DNA from: Enterococcus sp. HY326
Lineage (GTDB): Bacteria; Bacillota; Bacilli; Lactobacillales; Enterococcaceae
DNA length: 64,000 bases
Direction of reading: 5' to 3'
NCBI RefSeq assembly: GCF_026157065.1
Contig: NZ_JANLGQ010000002.1
Coordinates: forward strand, 62,001-126,000
The notes under the pieces were generated by a model. The model had not been told where the DNA came from. It worked only from the letters and a program-made list of their open reading frames with translations, and ran no database searches. This document shows, piece after piece, positions 1 through 8,832 of the stretch. The stretch's first letter is position 1. Every line of letters starts with the position of its first letter. A program made the translations under genes and the position numbers.

Positions 1-1028
1 TTGCGAATGTAGGCATTATTATTTTAAATATTTATTTGATTTTTCGCTTAAATAGTGAATTTGAAGCACGGGGATATTCGTCATTAAAGAAAAGAGTCTT
101 TTTTATTTTACTTGAAACATTGGTGGGAATTTTGCTGATGCAATTTTCTAATGTGTTGATTAATGTACGGGTTGATTTTCGCTTTCTACTGTTTGCCTTA
201 GCTTTAAAATATCTCGGTTGGAGAATTTCACTGCCGACCATTTTTTTAGTCGCCTTGGCTCGCTTTTTATTCGATGCGAGTAGCGCAGCTTGGATCAATA
301 TCGGTGTCGCCTTCTTTTTAATTTTGACGATGCCGCTGGTATTAAAATTTTTAATGAAGCATTTGGATGATTTGGGACAATTGTTATGGCTACAAACTTA
401 TACAATTTTAGTTGTGCTAGTTCCCACGGGAATTTTATTAGACGAGCTGCAGGAAATGCTAGCAATCAATGCTATCTTGTTGGCTTTAGGTTCCGGCCTG
501 ACTATTTTACTTTATTTTGTTTATGAGGATGTTGAAAAAGTATTCACTCTAGTCAATATTGATGAATTGACGCAGCTGGGGAATGTTCGTAAGTTTCAAA
601 AAGACAGTAGCCAATTTGAAAAACAGGGAAAGCGTTGTTCGATGATTATGCTGGATATCGATCATTTTAAATACTTTAATGATACGTATGGGCATCACGT
701 TGGCGATCTTGTGCTAAAGGAGGTTGCCCAAGTATTTTTAGGGTTAGCAAATCCTCAGGCTAGCTTTTATCGAGTTGGGGGCGAGGAGTTTGTTGTCCTG
801 ATATCAGATAATCGTGATTTTGGCGCCTTTGAATTCGCCAATAAAATTTATCAGCAGCTGGCGCTCTTAGAAATTGATTACGGAATGACAGAGAAGTTAA
901 AAGTGACAGCTTCAATGGGAGTTGCCCATCAAGGAATCCTTGAAGAAATCAATCGGACGTTAGCTCGAGCCGATGGCGCTTTATATACGGCGAAAAACTC
1001 AGGCCGCAATCAAATTGTTATTGCGTAG
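1..1028 (+). CDS. Membrane GGDEF protein, probable diguanylate cyclase (5' partial)
   Basis: Synthesises cyclic-di-GMP from two GTP, by family. The frame is open to the first base of the window, and the bases upstream of the TTG at 36 still encode hydrophobic residues (GIIILNIYLIF), so the true start lies outside. The visible N-terminal part is about six hydrophobic segments, resembling the 5TM/7TM receptor regions of LytS/YhcK-type cyclases. The GGDEF domain follows, with DELTQLGN, the metal-binding MLDIDHFKYFND, and an intact GGEEF active site (777-791). The allosteric I-site RxxD is absent: the four residues in that position read ANPQ, so product inhibition at this site is not expected. 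It is the first visible gene of a same-strand cluster that includes a PilZ glycosyltransferase and an EAL protein, so its product probably controls that enzyme. Confidence 0.9.
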   Translation, partial: ANVGIIILNIYLIFRLNSEFEARGYSSLKKRVFFILLETLVGILLMQFSNVLINVRVDFRFLLFALALKYLGWRISLPTIFLVALARFLFDASSAAWINIGVAFFLILTMPLVLKFLMKHLDDLGQLLWLQTYTILVVLVPTGILLDELQEMLAINAILLALGSGLTILLYFVYEDVEKVFTLVNIDELTQLGNVRKFQKDSSQFEKQGKRCSMIMLDIDHFKYFNDTYGHHVGDLVLKEVAQVFLGLANPQASFYRVGGEEFVVLISDNRDFGAFEFANKIYQQLALLEIDYGMTEKLKVTASMGVAHQGILEEINRTLARADGALYTAKNSGRNQIVIA

Positions 1029-1090
1029 ACAAAATTTTTTTACAAATTGTCTATTAATAATTTTGTAGTGAATCAAAAGGAGTGAGACAA

Positions 1091-2137
1091 ATGAATGCAG
1101 CAGAGACAGTTGTTGTGATTCCGTCATTGGAACCAGACGGCAAATTAATTCAACTTTTAAAAAATATTCGTCAACATAATCATCAACTGCCCATCTTAAT
1201 TATTAATGATGGCAGCGGACCGGACTATCAGCCGATTTTTCAAGAGGCGGTGGCGGATTATCAGGCTAACTTGATTAATTTTTCAGAAAATCAGGGGAAG
1301 GGAGCCGCTCTCAAGAAAGCGATGGCAGTTATTCAAGCCGACTATCCCGACTCAAAGCAGATGGTGACAATTGATTCAGATGGTCAGCACAGCTATGAAG
1401 ATATGATGAAATGTGTTGCATTTGCGGAAGAAAATCCAGATGCCTTGGTGTTAGGTACCCGCAGTTTTGGAAAAGAGGTTCCCTTTAGAAGTAAATTTGG
1501 CAATATTTTGACTCGAAATATTTTGCGCTTTACGACGGGAATTAATATAGAAGACACGCAGACCGGCTTACGAGTGATTCCTGTAAGTATGATGGCGGAT
1601 TTTGAGCAGGTGGCAGGAGAACGTTTTGAGTATGAAACCAATATGCTGATTGCAACCAAGAATAATCAGTGGCCGCTTTTAACCCAGCCGATTTCGACGA
1701 TCTATCTTGAGGAAAATGCTTCTTCGCATTTTCGCGTGATTGCCGATTCAGTGGCGATTTACGGAATTTTTTTCAAATACCTGCTCTCCTCAGTCGCTTC
1801 ATTTTTAGTCGACGTGGTTGCCTATGCAATTTTGATTCAGTTACTAACGAATCTAACGCTGTCAGCAATTTTGTTGGCTTCGATTGGTGCTCGAGTTATT
1901 TCAGCGATTTTCAATTATTTTGTTAATCGGGAATTGGTATTCAATGAAGATAGTTCTTACAGTCTGGTGAAATATTTTAGCTTAGTGGCTATTCAGATTG
2001 TGACCTCTGCTTTGATTGTCTATCTGTTGCATTTATTATTAGGAGTCAACAGCACAGTTATTTTGAAAATTGTCGTGGACAGTCTCCTCTTTTTCCTCAG
2101 CTATCAGATTCAAAAAAAATATATTTTTAGAGGGTGA
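1091..2137 (+). CDS. GT2 family glycosyltransferase fused to a GtrA-like membrane domain
   Basis: The first 215 or so residues are a dolichol-phosphate-mannose-synthase-like GT-A domain with the nucleotide-sugar entry VVVIPSLEPDGKL, a DGSG loop and a DSDGQH (DxD) metal site. The C-terminal part has four membrane helices with the GtrA signature (RVISAIFNYFVNRELVF). Proteins of this build usually transfer a sugar from a nucleotide donor to undecaprenyl phosphate and help flip it. I chose ATG 1091 because AGGAG at 1078-1082 is 8 bp ahead; a GTG at 1082 would overlap that site. It ends 4 bp before the cellulose-synthase-like gene, so the two are probably cotranscribed. It may supply a lipid-linked sugar for the polymer or its decoration; that is inference. 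Confidence 0.88.
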   Translation: MNAAETVVVIPSLEPDGKLIQLLKNIRQHNHQLPILIINDGSGPDYQPIFQEAVADYQANLINFSENQGKGAALKKAMAVIQADYPDSKQMVTIDSDGQHSYEDMMKCVAFAEENPDALVLGTRSFGKEVPFRSKFGNILTRNILRFTTGINIEDTQTGLRVIPVSMMADFEQVAGERFEYETNMLIATKNNQWPLLTQPISTIYLEENASSHFRVIADSVAIYGIFFKYLLSSVASFLVDVVAYAILIQLLTNLTLSAILLASIGARVISAIFNYFVNRELVFNEDSSYSLVKYFSLVAIQIVTSALIVYLLHLLLGVNSTVILKIVVDSLLFFLSYQIQKKYIFRG

Positions 2138-2141
2138 CTCC

Positions 2142-4388
2142 ATGTCGAAGTATAAAATTCCTAGAAAGCTGATTTACATCCTAGCCTTTTTCTTTTCTAT
2201 TATTTATTTGGTTTGGCGGGGTGTTTATACGCTGCCCTTCGGTGGTTCATTATTTGCCCTTATTTTTGGTATTTTGCTCTGGTTTAGTGAAATTATTTCC
2301 AATTTTACCGCTGTGATTTTGATTTGGAGCAAAAATAAAGCCAAGCAAATTGAAAAACCGGAGATTGCGGCTACAGAATATCCCCATGTTGATGTTTTGA
2401 TTGCCACTCATAATGAAGAGGTACCGTTACTTTTAAAAACGGTCAATGCCGCAGTCAACATGCATTATCCAGATAAAAGGAAAGTCCATATTTATTTTTC
2501 AGACGATACCAATCGCCCTGAGGTCAAGGAGTTGGCGGAAAAATTTGACGTTGGCTATTTAGGTTTAGAAAATAATAAACATGCTAAATCCGGTAATCTC
2601 AACAATGCTTTGGCCCATACAACGTCACCTTTAGTTGCCACCTTCGATGCAGACATGATTCCCTATTCAGATTTTTTAATGGAGACAGTGCCTTATTTTG
2701 TTGGCAATGCAAAAGAGCGGGCTGAAGATGAGCAAATTAAACCAATCGGGCTTGTCCAGACACCGCAAAGCTTTTACAACGCTGATTTATTTCAATTCAA
2801 TTTATTTTCCGAGGCTTCGATTCCTAATGAGCAGGATTTCTTTTCCAGAGAGGTCAATATTTTAAATAATGCCCATGATGCGGCGATTTACACCGGCTCA
2901 AACACAGTGATTGCCAGAGAAGCGATTGAAGCAGTCGGGGGTTTTCCTACTGATACGATTACCGAGGATTTTGAATTAGGCGCCTTAATTAATACAAAGG
3001 GCTATAAAAATATTTCTACCTTGGAACCGATGGCTAGCGGCTTAACGCCGACAGATATTCCCAGTGTTTTAAAACAACGGATTCGTTGGGGCCGGGGTGT
3101 TGTCCAAAGTGTGCGCAATCTGCATATTTTAACCAATAAAAATTTGACGTTGCAGCAAAAATTGGTTTATCTAAATGGTTTTTTGTACTGGTGGTCTTTT
3201 TTCCGTCGGCTGCTCTATATTCTAGCGCCGATTCTCTTTACTGTTTTCGGTGTGATGGTCGTGGACACAAACTTTTGGAATCTATTACTGTTTTGGCTAC
3301 CTAGCTATTATTTTTTACATTTGGCGATGCAGGATTTATCCAGCGACATCCGCACCCAGCGTTGGGGGGAAGTTCAGGAAACCATTTTTGCGCCGTTTCT
3401 AATTTTGCCGATTTTTTTACAAACCATCGGCATCAAGGAAACGAAATTTAAAGTGACTAATAAAAATGCCAAGCAATCAAAACGAGATTACCTCTATGTG
3501 TTGCCCCATTTGATTTTGTGGGTGCTGACAGTCGTGGGATTAGTTAGTTTTAACTATGGTAAATATGGTTCTGAAATTTTCTACGGAGCTGTAATTACGT
3601 TTTGGCTGCTGACCCATTTGTTTAACTTAACATTTTCAGTTTTATTTTATTTAGGACGGCCGATTTATCGTAAAAATGAGCACTTCCTAGCTGAAAATCA
3701 GGTGACTGTCAACTACCAAGGTCAATCCTATGAGTTGAAGACTAAAAATATTTCTGAGGATGGTTTGTCCTTTGTCAGCACTGCACCCCTTTATTTTCCA
3801 GAAGATGCACTGCTAAATTTTTCGATAAAAAAAGGCGATTATCAAACGGAGCTGACTGGAAAAATAGTCCGAGTCTACCGTGAAGAAGAGGATTGGGTCT
3901 ACGGTGTTGCTTTATCTGAGATGACAGAGGCCGTTTATCTGGTCTATCTGCAAATTATTTATCATGGATTTAATCGCAGCTTGCCGCAATTTCGTGATCC
4001 GTGGGTAACGCCCTTTGATTTGTTTTTCGCCAATCTAAAAGAACGACTGCAACACGTCGGCAAAAAAAGACCGGCTGCTAGTGCACAGCCGACGATTCCT
4101 TTAAATCAAGTGATACAGCTGACCGATTTTGATGTGCTTTTGCGGGATTTTGATTATCAGACAATCAGTTTTGCGGCGGCTGAGAATTTGAAGGAACTAC
4201 AAAACATTCAATTGCAGATTGATGAAGTGCCCTTTGATTTAGAATTTTTAGGGCAGACAGACCAAGGGGATTACCGCTATCGAGTGGCTAATCTCAGTGA
4301 CATCATTCAAACAGTGTCGTTTAAAAAATTAATCCACAAGTGGGTAGAAAAGGGTGACGAAAGTGATACTAACAGTTTTGCGTATTAG
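2142..4388 (+). CDS. Cellulose-synthase-like processive glycosyltransferase with PilZ domain
   Basis: This 748-residue membrane enzyme is the likely polymerase and c-di-GMP effector of the cluster. Two N-terminal helices lead to a GT2 domain with all BcsA-type motifs: DDTNRPE, HAKSGN, FDADM (D169, D171), TED (274-276, the catalytic base) and QRIRW (312-316). Several membrane helices follow, then a PilZ domain from about residue 506 with RPIYR (RxxxR) and NISEDG (NxSxxG), the two c-di-GMP contact motifs. About 150 further residues after the PilZ domain may be a second, degenerate beta-barrel. The ATG at 2142 follows AGAGGGTGA; an upstream ATG at 2070 lies inside the previous gene and lacks a site. 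The 3' end overlaps the next gene. The polymer cannot be named: no BcsB, BcsZ or deacetylase is visible. Confidence 0.92.
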   Translation: MSKYKIPRKLIYILAFFFSIIYLVWRGVYTLPFGGSLFALIFGILLWFSEIISNFTAVILIWSKNKAKQIEKPEIAATEYPHVDVLIATHNEEVPLLLKTVNAAVNMHYPDKRKVHIYFSDDTNRPEVKELAEKFDVGYLGLENNKHAKSGNLNNALAHTTSPLVATFDADMIPYSDFLMETVPYFVGNAKERAEDEQIKPIGLVQTPQSFYNADLFQFNLFSEASIPNEQDFFSREVNILNNAHDAAIYTGSNTVIAREAIEAVGGFPTDTITEDFELGALINTKGYKNISTLEPMASGLTPTDIPSVLKQRIRWGRGVVQSVRNLHILTNKNLTLQQKLVYLNGFLYWWSFFRRLLYILAPILFTVFGVMVVDTNFWNLLLFWLPSYYFLHLAMQDLSSDIRTQRWGEVQETIFAPFLILPIFLQTIGIKETKFKVTNKNAKQSKRDYLYVLPHLILWVLTVVGLVSFNYGKYGSEIFYGAVITFWLLTHLFNLTFSVLFYLGRPIYRKNEHFLAENQVTVNYQGQSYELKTKNISEDGLSFVSTAPLYFPEDALLNFSIKKGDYQTELTGKIVRVYREEEDWVYGVALSEMTEAVYLVYLQIIYHGFNRSLPQFRDPWVTPFDLFFANLKERLQHVGKKRPAASAQPTIPLNQVIQLTDFDVLLRDFDYQTISFAAAENLKELQNIQLQIDEVPFDLEFLGQTDQGDYRYRVANLSDIIQTVSFKKLIHKWVEKGDESDTNSFAY

Positions 4389-6204
4389 TGTATTAATAGT
4401 TGCCCTTTATGGCTGGGCGATTTTTTTTCGAGAAGACTTAAAATTCAATGCCAAAGTTAGCTGGCTAGCTGGGATCGCGGCAATTATTTGGGTCTTATAT
4501 TTGGCCGCTTACCTGAGCCTGTTAGCAATTGCCGGCTATCTGTTATTTGTCGCTGGAATTTTGCGGGCCGCCGTTTATCTTTTTCAAGGCTGGCGCAAAA
4601 AAAATTTACATTTACCACCTTTAGATACTTTAAGAGTTTGGTTAGTTTTTTACTTTTTATTATTTGCTTATACGCTATTGCAAAGCCATCTGGTTCATTA
4701 TGATAATTTTTCCCATTGGGCAACAATCGTCAAATTTTTGTATGCGGAAGGCCGCCTGCCGACAGCGGCGGATACGATTATCAGCTTTACTTCTTATCCG
4801 ATGGGCAGCTCTCTGTTTGTTTATTTTGGAACACTGATTGCCTGCTTTGGTGATAATGTGATGCTACTGACGCAATTTATTTTGATCTTCAGCTGCTTCT
4901 ATGCTTTTTTTGCCATTGTTAGAGATGAGAGCCGGACGCTGATTATCACGATGATGTTCAGCTTTATCGCTGTTTTTAATTATTTCAATATTGCGATTCG
5001 CATGAATAATTTATTGGTGGATTTTCTCTTGCCGTTACTAACTCTAGCCGGGATTGCTGGCATTTATAAAATGCAGCGGCAGTTTGTGCAGATGACTAGC
5101 TACACGATTTTAATCGGTGGAGCCTTGAGTATCGTGAAAAATAGCGCGCTATTTTTTGTTGCAATTCTGTTGATTTATTATCTTTCCCGTGTCGTCTTAT
5201 TGTGGAAATTTAGAAAAAATAAATTTCAGCTGGTAGGTGTCAGTCTGCTGACGATGCTTGCGGCGATTGCCCCTTACTTAGTGTGGAGCCGTCATGTAGC
5301 GGCGACCTTTACTGAGTCTAAACACGAGGTTAGTCTCAGCTCGTATCAAGAAATTTTTAGCGAAAAGGGCAGTCAGACCATCAGCCAAATTGGTTCGGTC
5401 TTTTTGAAAACCATCGCAAGTTTAAGTACCCCTTCCACACAGGGGATTTTATTGGCAAATCTTTTGATTCTTGGAGCTTTTTTAGTAATCCGTTATCGTT
5501 TGCATCGCAAAAATAGTCTGCTGCGTTATTGGGGGATTATGAATGTGATTGTTATCAGCTACTATCTTGGAATTTATGGCATGTTTCTTTTTTCAATGCC
5601 CACAGATGAAGCCCTGACCTTGGCGGGCTTTGAGCGTTATGCTTCTAGTATTGTTATTTTTGCGTTAGGTTTGGTGATGTTTGTTTTAGCCAGGGAAATT
5701 GATTATTCATTTTTCGAACAAAATATTGCTGTCCGCAGCTTTAGAAGTTTCAAATCTTTGAAGACAAAAAAGTGGTACCAGTATTTTTCTTTGGGCTTTC
5801 TATTTTTTGCGACCTTGATGATTTTATCGGAAAATAATGGCATGATGTACAATAATGCCACCTTTAAGGATTCAATTCCGGCGCAATATCAAGAAGTAAC
5901 CGGCAATCAAATGATGTTGAACGAGCAAAAATATCTAGTCGTTTCCACCGATCAAACTGATGTGGATAGCTATCTAGTCGGCTATGTTGGCTCTTATTAT
6001 TTATTTTCCGCTAATGTTACCGGTCAGGAAAATTTTGTGCTGGATGATCAAGCCTTTATCGATTTATTAAACCAATATGATCAATTGGTAATTTTAGAAG
6101 ACCACTATACCTTTGACGCCATGACCGAAAAACTGTACGGATTTACTTTAAAGCCGGGGATTTACAATATTGAAGAAACGTTTGGACTAACGAACGAGAG
6201 TTAA
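4363..6204 (+). CDS. Polytopic membrane protein, GT-C-like topology, of the exopolysaccharide cluster
   Basis: I do not recognise a named family. The protein of about 613 residues has roughly eleven or twelve membrane helices and a small C-terminal domain of about 110 residues (from MYNNATFKDSIP) likely to sit outside the membrane. A loop after the first helices reads HYDNFSHW; acidic residues in that position are typical of GT-C enzymes that use polyprenyl-phosphate sugars, so a transferase or polymer-modifying role is plausible. The frame overlaps the end of the glycosyltransferase gene, implying translational coupling. Both GTG 4354 and GTG 4363 could start it; AAAAGGGTGA at 4348-4357 is better spaced for 4363. 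Confidence 0.75.
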   Translation: MILTVLRISVLIVALYGWAIFFREDLKFNAKVSWLAGIAAIIWVLYLAAYLSLLAIAGYLLFVAGILRAAVYLFQGWRKKNLHLPPLDTLRVWLVFYFLLFAYTLLQSHLVHYDNFSHWATIVKFLYAEGRLPTAADTIISFTSYPMGSSLFVYFGTLIACFGDNVMLLTQFILIFSCFYAFFAIVRDESRTLIITMMFSFIAVFNYFNIAIRMNNLLVDFLLPLLTLAGIAGIYKMQRQFVQMTSYTILIGGALSIVKNSALFFVAILLIYYLSRVVLLWKFRKNKFQLVGVSLLTMLAAIAPYLVWSRHVAATFTESKHEVSLSSYQEIFSEKGSQTISQIGSVFLKTIASLSTPSTQGILLANLLILGAFLVIRYRLHRKNSLLRYWGIMNVIVISYYLGIYGMFLFSMPTDEALTLAGFERYASSIVIFALGLVMFVLAREIDYSFFEQNIAVRSFRSFKSLKTKKWYQYFSLGFLFFATLMILSENNGMMYNNATFKDSIPAQYQEVTGNQMMLNEQKYLVVSTDQTDVDSYLVGYVGSYYLFSANVTGQENFVLDDQAFIDLLNQYDQLVILEDHYTFDAMTEKLYGFTLKPGIYNIEETFGLTNES

Positions 6205-6241
6205 ACATAGCAAAAGAGAATTAGAAATAGGGGGAAAGCAA

Positions 6242-6979
6242 ATGGCATTGCATATAGAAGAGGAACTCGCTGATTTTTATTTTGTATTTCAGCCAATTTT
6301 CCAAGTGAATAAAGAAGGTCAGCCGCAAGTATTAAAATATGAACTCTTGCTCCGCAGTAAAAGCCATCCCGGATTTCCCTTCCAAGTTTTTCAAGAGCTG
6401 ATTGCCACGCAAGAGCATAACCGTCAGCTGATGGACTGGTATTTTTCCAAAATCAGCCAGGTTTTAGAAGAAAAAACTTTTGCCTTCGGGTTTAATCTAG
6501 ACCCACAACAGCTGCGTTTTCCAGAGACTTTAGAGATGTTAGAGCAACTGGCTAGCAAGTTTTCAGTGGCTAATGTGACAGTTGAAGTGACGGAGCATTA
6601 TTATCAAAATGTGGCGGACATGGAGCTGGAAATAAAAAAACTCGTGCAGACGGTCAAAAAAATTAAAGGCTTGGGCTTTCAAATTGCCTTTGATGATGTC
6701 AGCAGCGGCTTAAATGATTTTGAGCTCGTCTCACAATGCTTAGGAGACATTGATACAATCAAGTTATCCTTACTTTCCTTTAAAGAATTGAGCTTTGCCG
6801 AAATTTTTTGGATTACTCAAACATGGCAAAAAATTGCCGTCAAGCATCAGTTGCGTCTGATTGTCGAAGGCATTGACAATCGTCAGACCTTTGATTTTTT
6901 ACTGGAAAATGGAATTGTCTATCAACAGGGATTTTTATTTGGTCAGCCGCTGGATTATCTAGACTTAGAACAGGTATAA
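6242..6979 (+). CDS. EAL-domain protein, probable cyclic-di-GMP phosphodiesterase
   Basis: A stand-alone EAL domain of 245 residues without membrane segment or sensor. The EAL motif reads ELLLR with the catalytic glutamate at residue 34. Other metal and substrate residues are present in order: FNLDPQQLR, VEVTEHY (ExxE), AFDDVSSG (paired aspartates), IKLS, VEGID and YQQGFLFGQP. Deviations are ELL instead of EAL, IKLS where KxD is usual, and EGID where EGVE is usual. I expect activity or at least binding, but cannot show it. As the last gene before a strong terminator, 37 bp after the membrane protein, it probably breaks down c-di-GMP made by the GGDEF protein at the start of the cluster. Confidence 0.85.
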   Translation: MALHIEEELADFYFVFQPIFQVNKEGQPQVLKYELLLRSKSHPGFPFQVFQELIATQEHNRQLMDWYFSKISQVLEEKTFAFGFNLDPQQLRFPETLEMLEQLASKFSVANVTVEVTEHYYQNVADMELEIKKLVQTVKKIKGLGFQIAFDDVSSGLNDFELVSQCLGDIDTIKLSLLSFKELSFAEIFWITQTWQKIAVKHQLRLIVEGIDNRQTFDFLLENGIVYQQGFLFGQPLDYLDLEQV

Positions 6980-6988
6980 AAATAAAAG

Positions 6989-7034
6989 AACTCCCTAATC
7001 AAGCTCAATTTCCTGAGATTGATTAGGGAGTTTT
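6989..7034. terminator. Bidirectional terminator between the EAL gene and the DUF2200 gene
   Basis: A perfect 14-bp stem (AACTCCCTAATCAA at 6989-7002 with its complement at 7019-7032) encloses a 16-base loop. It is flanked by A-rich sequence on the left and TTTT on the right and lies between convergent genes. Confidence 0.85.
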
Positions 7035-7041
7035 GCTTGGT

Positions 7042-7389
7042 CTAGCGGAGAATTTTTTCCATTTTTTTACCTTTGGCTAATTCATCAACCATTTTGTCCA
7101 AATAGCGGATTTCCTGCATTAGCGGTTCTTGAATGTCCTCCACCCGCACACCGCAAATCAGCCCTTTGATTAAGTGCCGATCAGGGTTTAGCTCCGGTGC
7201 CTCAGCGAAAAATTCAGTAAAGGTTGTTTCCCGTTGAATCTGCTCTTGTAATTGCGCGGGAGTGTAACCAGTCAGCCACTGGAGAATTTCCTGCAACTCG
7301 GCAACCGTCCGTTCTTTTCTCTCAACTTTTTTAACATATAAAGGATAGACGCTAGCAAAGCTCATCTGATAAATTTTGGGAGTAGCCAT
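7042..7389 (-). CDS. DUF2200 family protein
   Basis: A cytoplasmic protein of 115 residues matching the DUF2200 pattern: [21 protein letters not shown] near the N-terminus, then LQWLTGYT and a helical C-terminus ([21 protein letters not shown]). No function is established for the family as far as I know. I start at the ATG whose complement is at 7387-7389, since GGAGG lies 5 bases upstream of it; an ATG four codons earlier overlaps that site. It is a single-gene unit convergent to the exopolysaccharide cluster and shares its terminator. Confidence 0.8.
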   Translation of the reverse strand: MATPKIYQMSFASVYPLYVKKVERKERTVAELQEILQWLTGYTPAQLQEQIQRETTFTEFFAEAPELNPDRHLIKGLICGVRVEDIQEPLMQEIRYLDKMVDELAKGKKMEKILR

Positions 7390-7813
7390 AATAACCTCCA
7401 AGTCTTTTTTTTCTAGTATAAGCGATTGGCGATTCGATGGGAATTATTTTGCAACTTGTCTGGGAAAGTGCGAGGTATCTCGGGAAAAAATAGCGACAAA
7501 ATTTTTATGTTCCTGAAAGAAAAATGCTGTAAACCCTTTACTTTATATTATAATGAAATGAGCAATTAAAAATTTTTAGAGAAAAGAACCGCTCCTTTTG
7601 AAAGACTATCAGAAAAAAACTTTGGCTATTATTAGTTTTTTTTGTTCGCTTGATTCAGTGTAAAACGACTTGACTAGTTTTGTAACAGGGACAGTAGCTA
7701 TCAGTACATTTTATTAAACAAAAGCTGGATAGAGAGCAGGATATTTTTTTTCTTTGAAAATATTAAGTGGTAAAGATACCAGATACCGATAAAATTGAAA
7801 TGGAGATGGGCAA
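7390..7813. other. 424-bp intergenic region, divergent promoters
   Basis: No convincing gene is seen on either strand. A near-consensus TATAAT lies at 7549-7554, about 260 bases before the ROK kinase, leaving a long untranslated leader if it is the promoter of that gene. TTGACT at 7670-7675 and TAGCTA at 7695-7700 could be a second promoter with an unusual 19-bp spacer, but no dyad is visible there. No riboswitch class was recognised. Confidence 0.4.
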
Positions 7814-8734
7814 ATGTATGTAGGAATTGATATTGGCGGCACAAGTATTAAATATGGTTTAGTCAATGTTGCGGGACAGGTGAGCAAAAGTGGAAAAATT
7901 AAGACTGATCACTCTCTTGAGGGACTTTTGACTGATTTGACCACCATCATTACAAACTTTCAAAAAGAAGAGCAAGTTGAAGGCGTTGGAATTAGCGCTC
8001 CGGGAATTATTCAAAGTGATGGCTTTATGACTACCGGCGGAGCGATTCGTGAATTGTACGGCGTGAATTTAAAAAAATTGATTGAAAAAAGAGTTCACTT
8101 GCCAATTTTTGTTGAGAATGATGCCAATGCCGCGGCGATTGCTGAGCAATGGGTAGGCAATGCTCAAGGTAAAATAAATTACCTTTGCGTCGTGATAGGC
8201 ACTGGCATGGGAGGCGGTATTATTATCAATGACCAAATTTATCGAGGAGCTCATGGTATGGCGGGTGAATTTGGTTTTATGGTCACTAAAGATGTGACTG
8301 TTGCTAATGATGTTGAAGCGGCTTCCTTGAATCAAACAGCTTCTGTTATCGGTGGCATTTGTAATCAATATAATAAATTACAGCCCGACGCTGAACCGAT
8401 TTTCAGCTCAGAAAAAATTATGGAGCTGGCGGAAGCAAAGGATGCCAATGCAGTCAAGGTCATGGCTGATTTTTATCATAATCTAGGCGTTGGCCTGCTC
8501 AACTTAATTTCTTGTTTTGATCCTGAAGTAGTTTTGATTGGCGGCGGTATTAGCGAGAACCAGCAATTTATGGAAAATCTGAGACGTTCTTTAACTGACT
8601 TAGAAACCAATCATCAAAGTATTAAATTTCTGATGGATAAGACTTTTGCTGAGGTTTTACCGGCCAAACTAAAAAATAATGCCGGCTTGATTGGCGCAGT
8701 TTATCAAGTTCATAAAGTTGTCCAAGGAAAATAA
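7814..8734 (+). CDS. ROK family sugar kinase
   Basis: An ATP-dependent sugar kinase of 306 residues with the phosphate-1 motif DIGGTSIKYG at the N-terminus, ENDANAAA, and the ROK signature region GTGMGGGIIINDQIYRGAHG. The cysteine-rich zinc motif seen in many ROK glucokinases and repressors (CxCGxxGC) is missing; the corresponding stretch reads VTKDVTVANDVEAASLNQ. This makes beta-glucoside kinase (BglK-like) or N-acetylmannosamine kinase at least as likely as glucokinase. No DNA-binding domain is present. It forms a single-gene unit with a good site (GGAGATGGG) ahead of ATG 7814 and a terminator directly after the stop, so context does not fix the substrate. Confidence 0.85.
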   Translation: MYVGIDIGGTSIKYGLVNVAGQVSKSGKIKTDHSLEGLLTDLTTIITNFQKEEQVEGVGISAPGIIQSDGFMTTGGAIRELYGVNLKKLIEKRVHLPIFVENDANAAAIAEQWVGNAQGKINYLCVVIGTGMGGGIIINDQIYRGAHGMAGEFGFMVTKDVTVANDVEAASLNQTASVIGGICNQYNKLQPDAEPIFSSEKIMELAEAKDANAVKVMADFYHNLGVGLLNLISCFDPEVVLIGGGISENQQFMENLRRSLTDLETNHQSIKFLMDKTFAEVLPAKLKNNAGLIGAVYQVHKVVQGK

Positions 8735-8760
8735 AAGATTGCTTCGGCAGTCTTTTTATT
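8734..8760 (+). terminator. Terminator after the ROK kinase
   Basis: A 9-bp stem with a TTCG tetraloop (AAAGATTGC, TTCG, GCAGTCTTT; one G-T pair) is followed by TTATTTT. It begins at the stop codon of the kinase gene. Confidence 0.75.
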
Positions 8761-8832
8761 TTACCTTTGTTTATTTATTTGTAGATAAAATTTAAATTTG
8801 ATTGTATAATTACCAACAAAGGAGGTTTTTGT

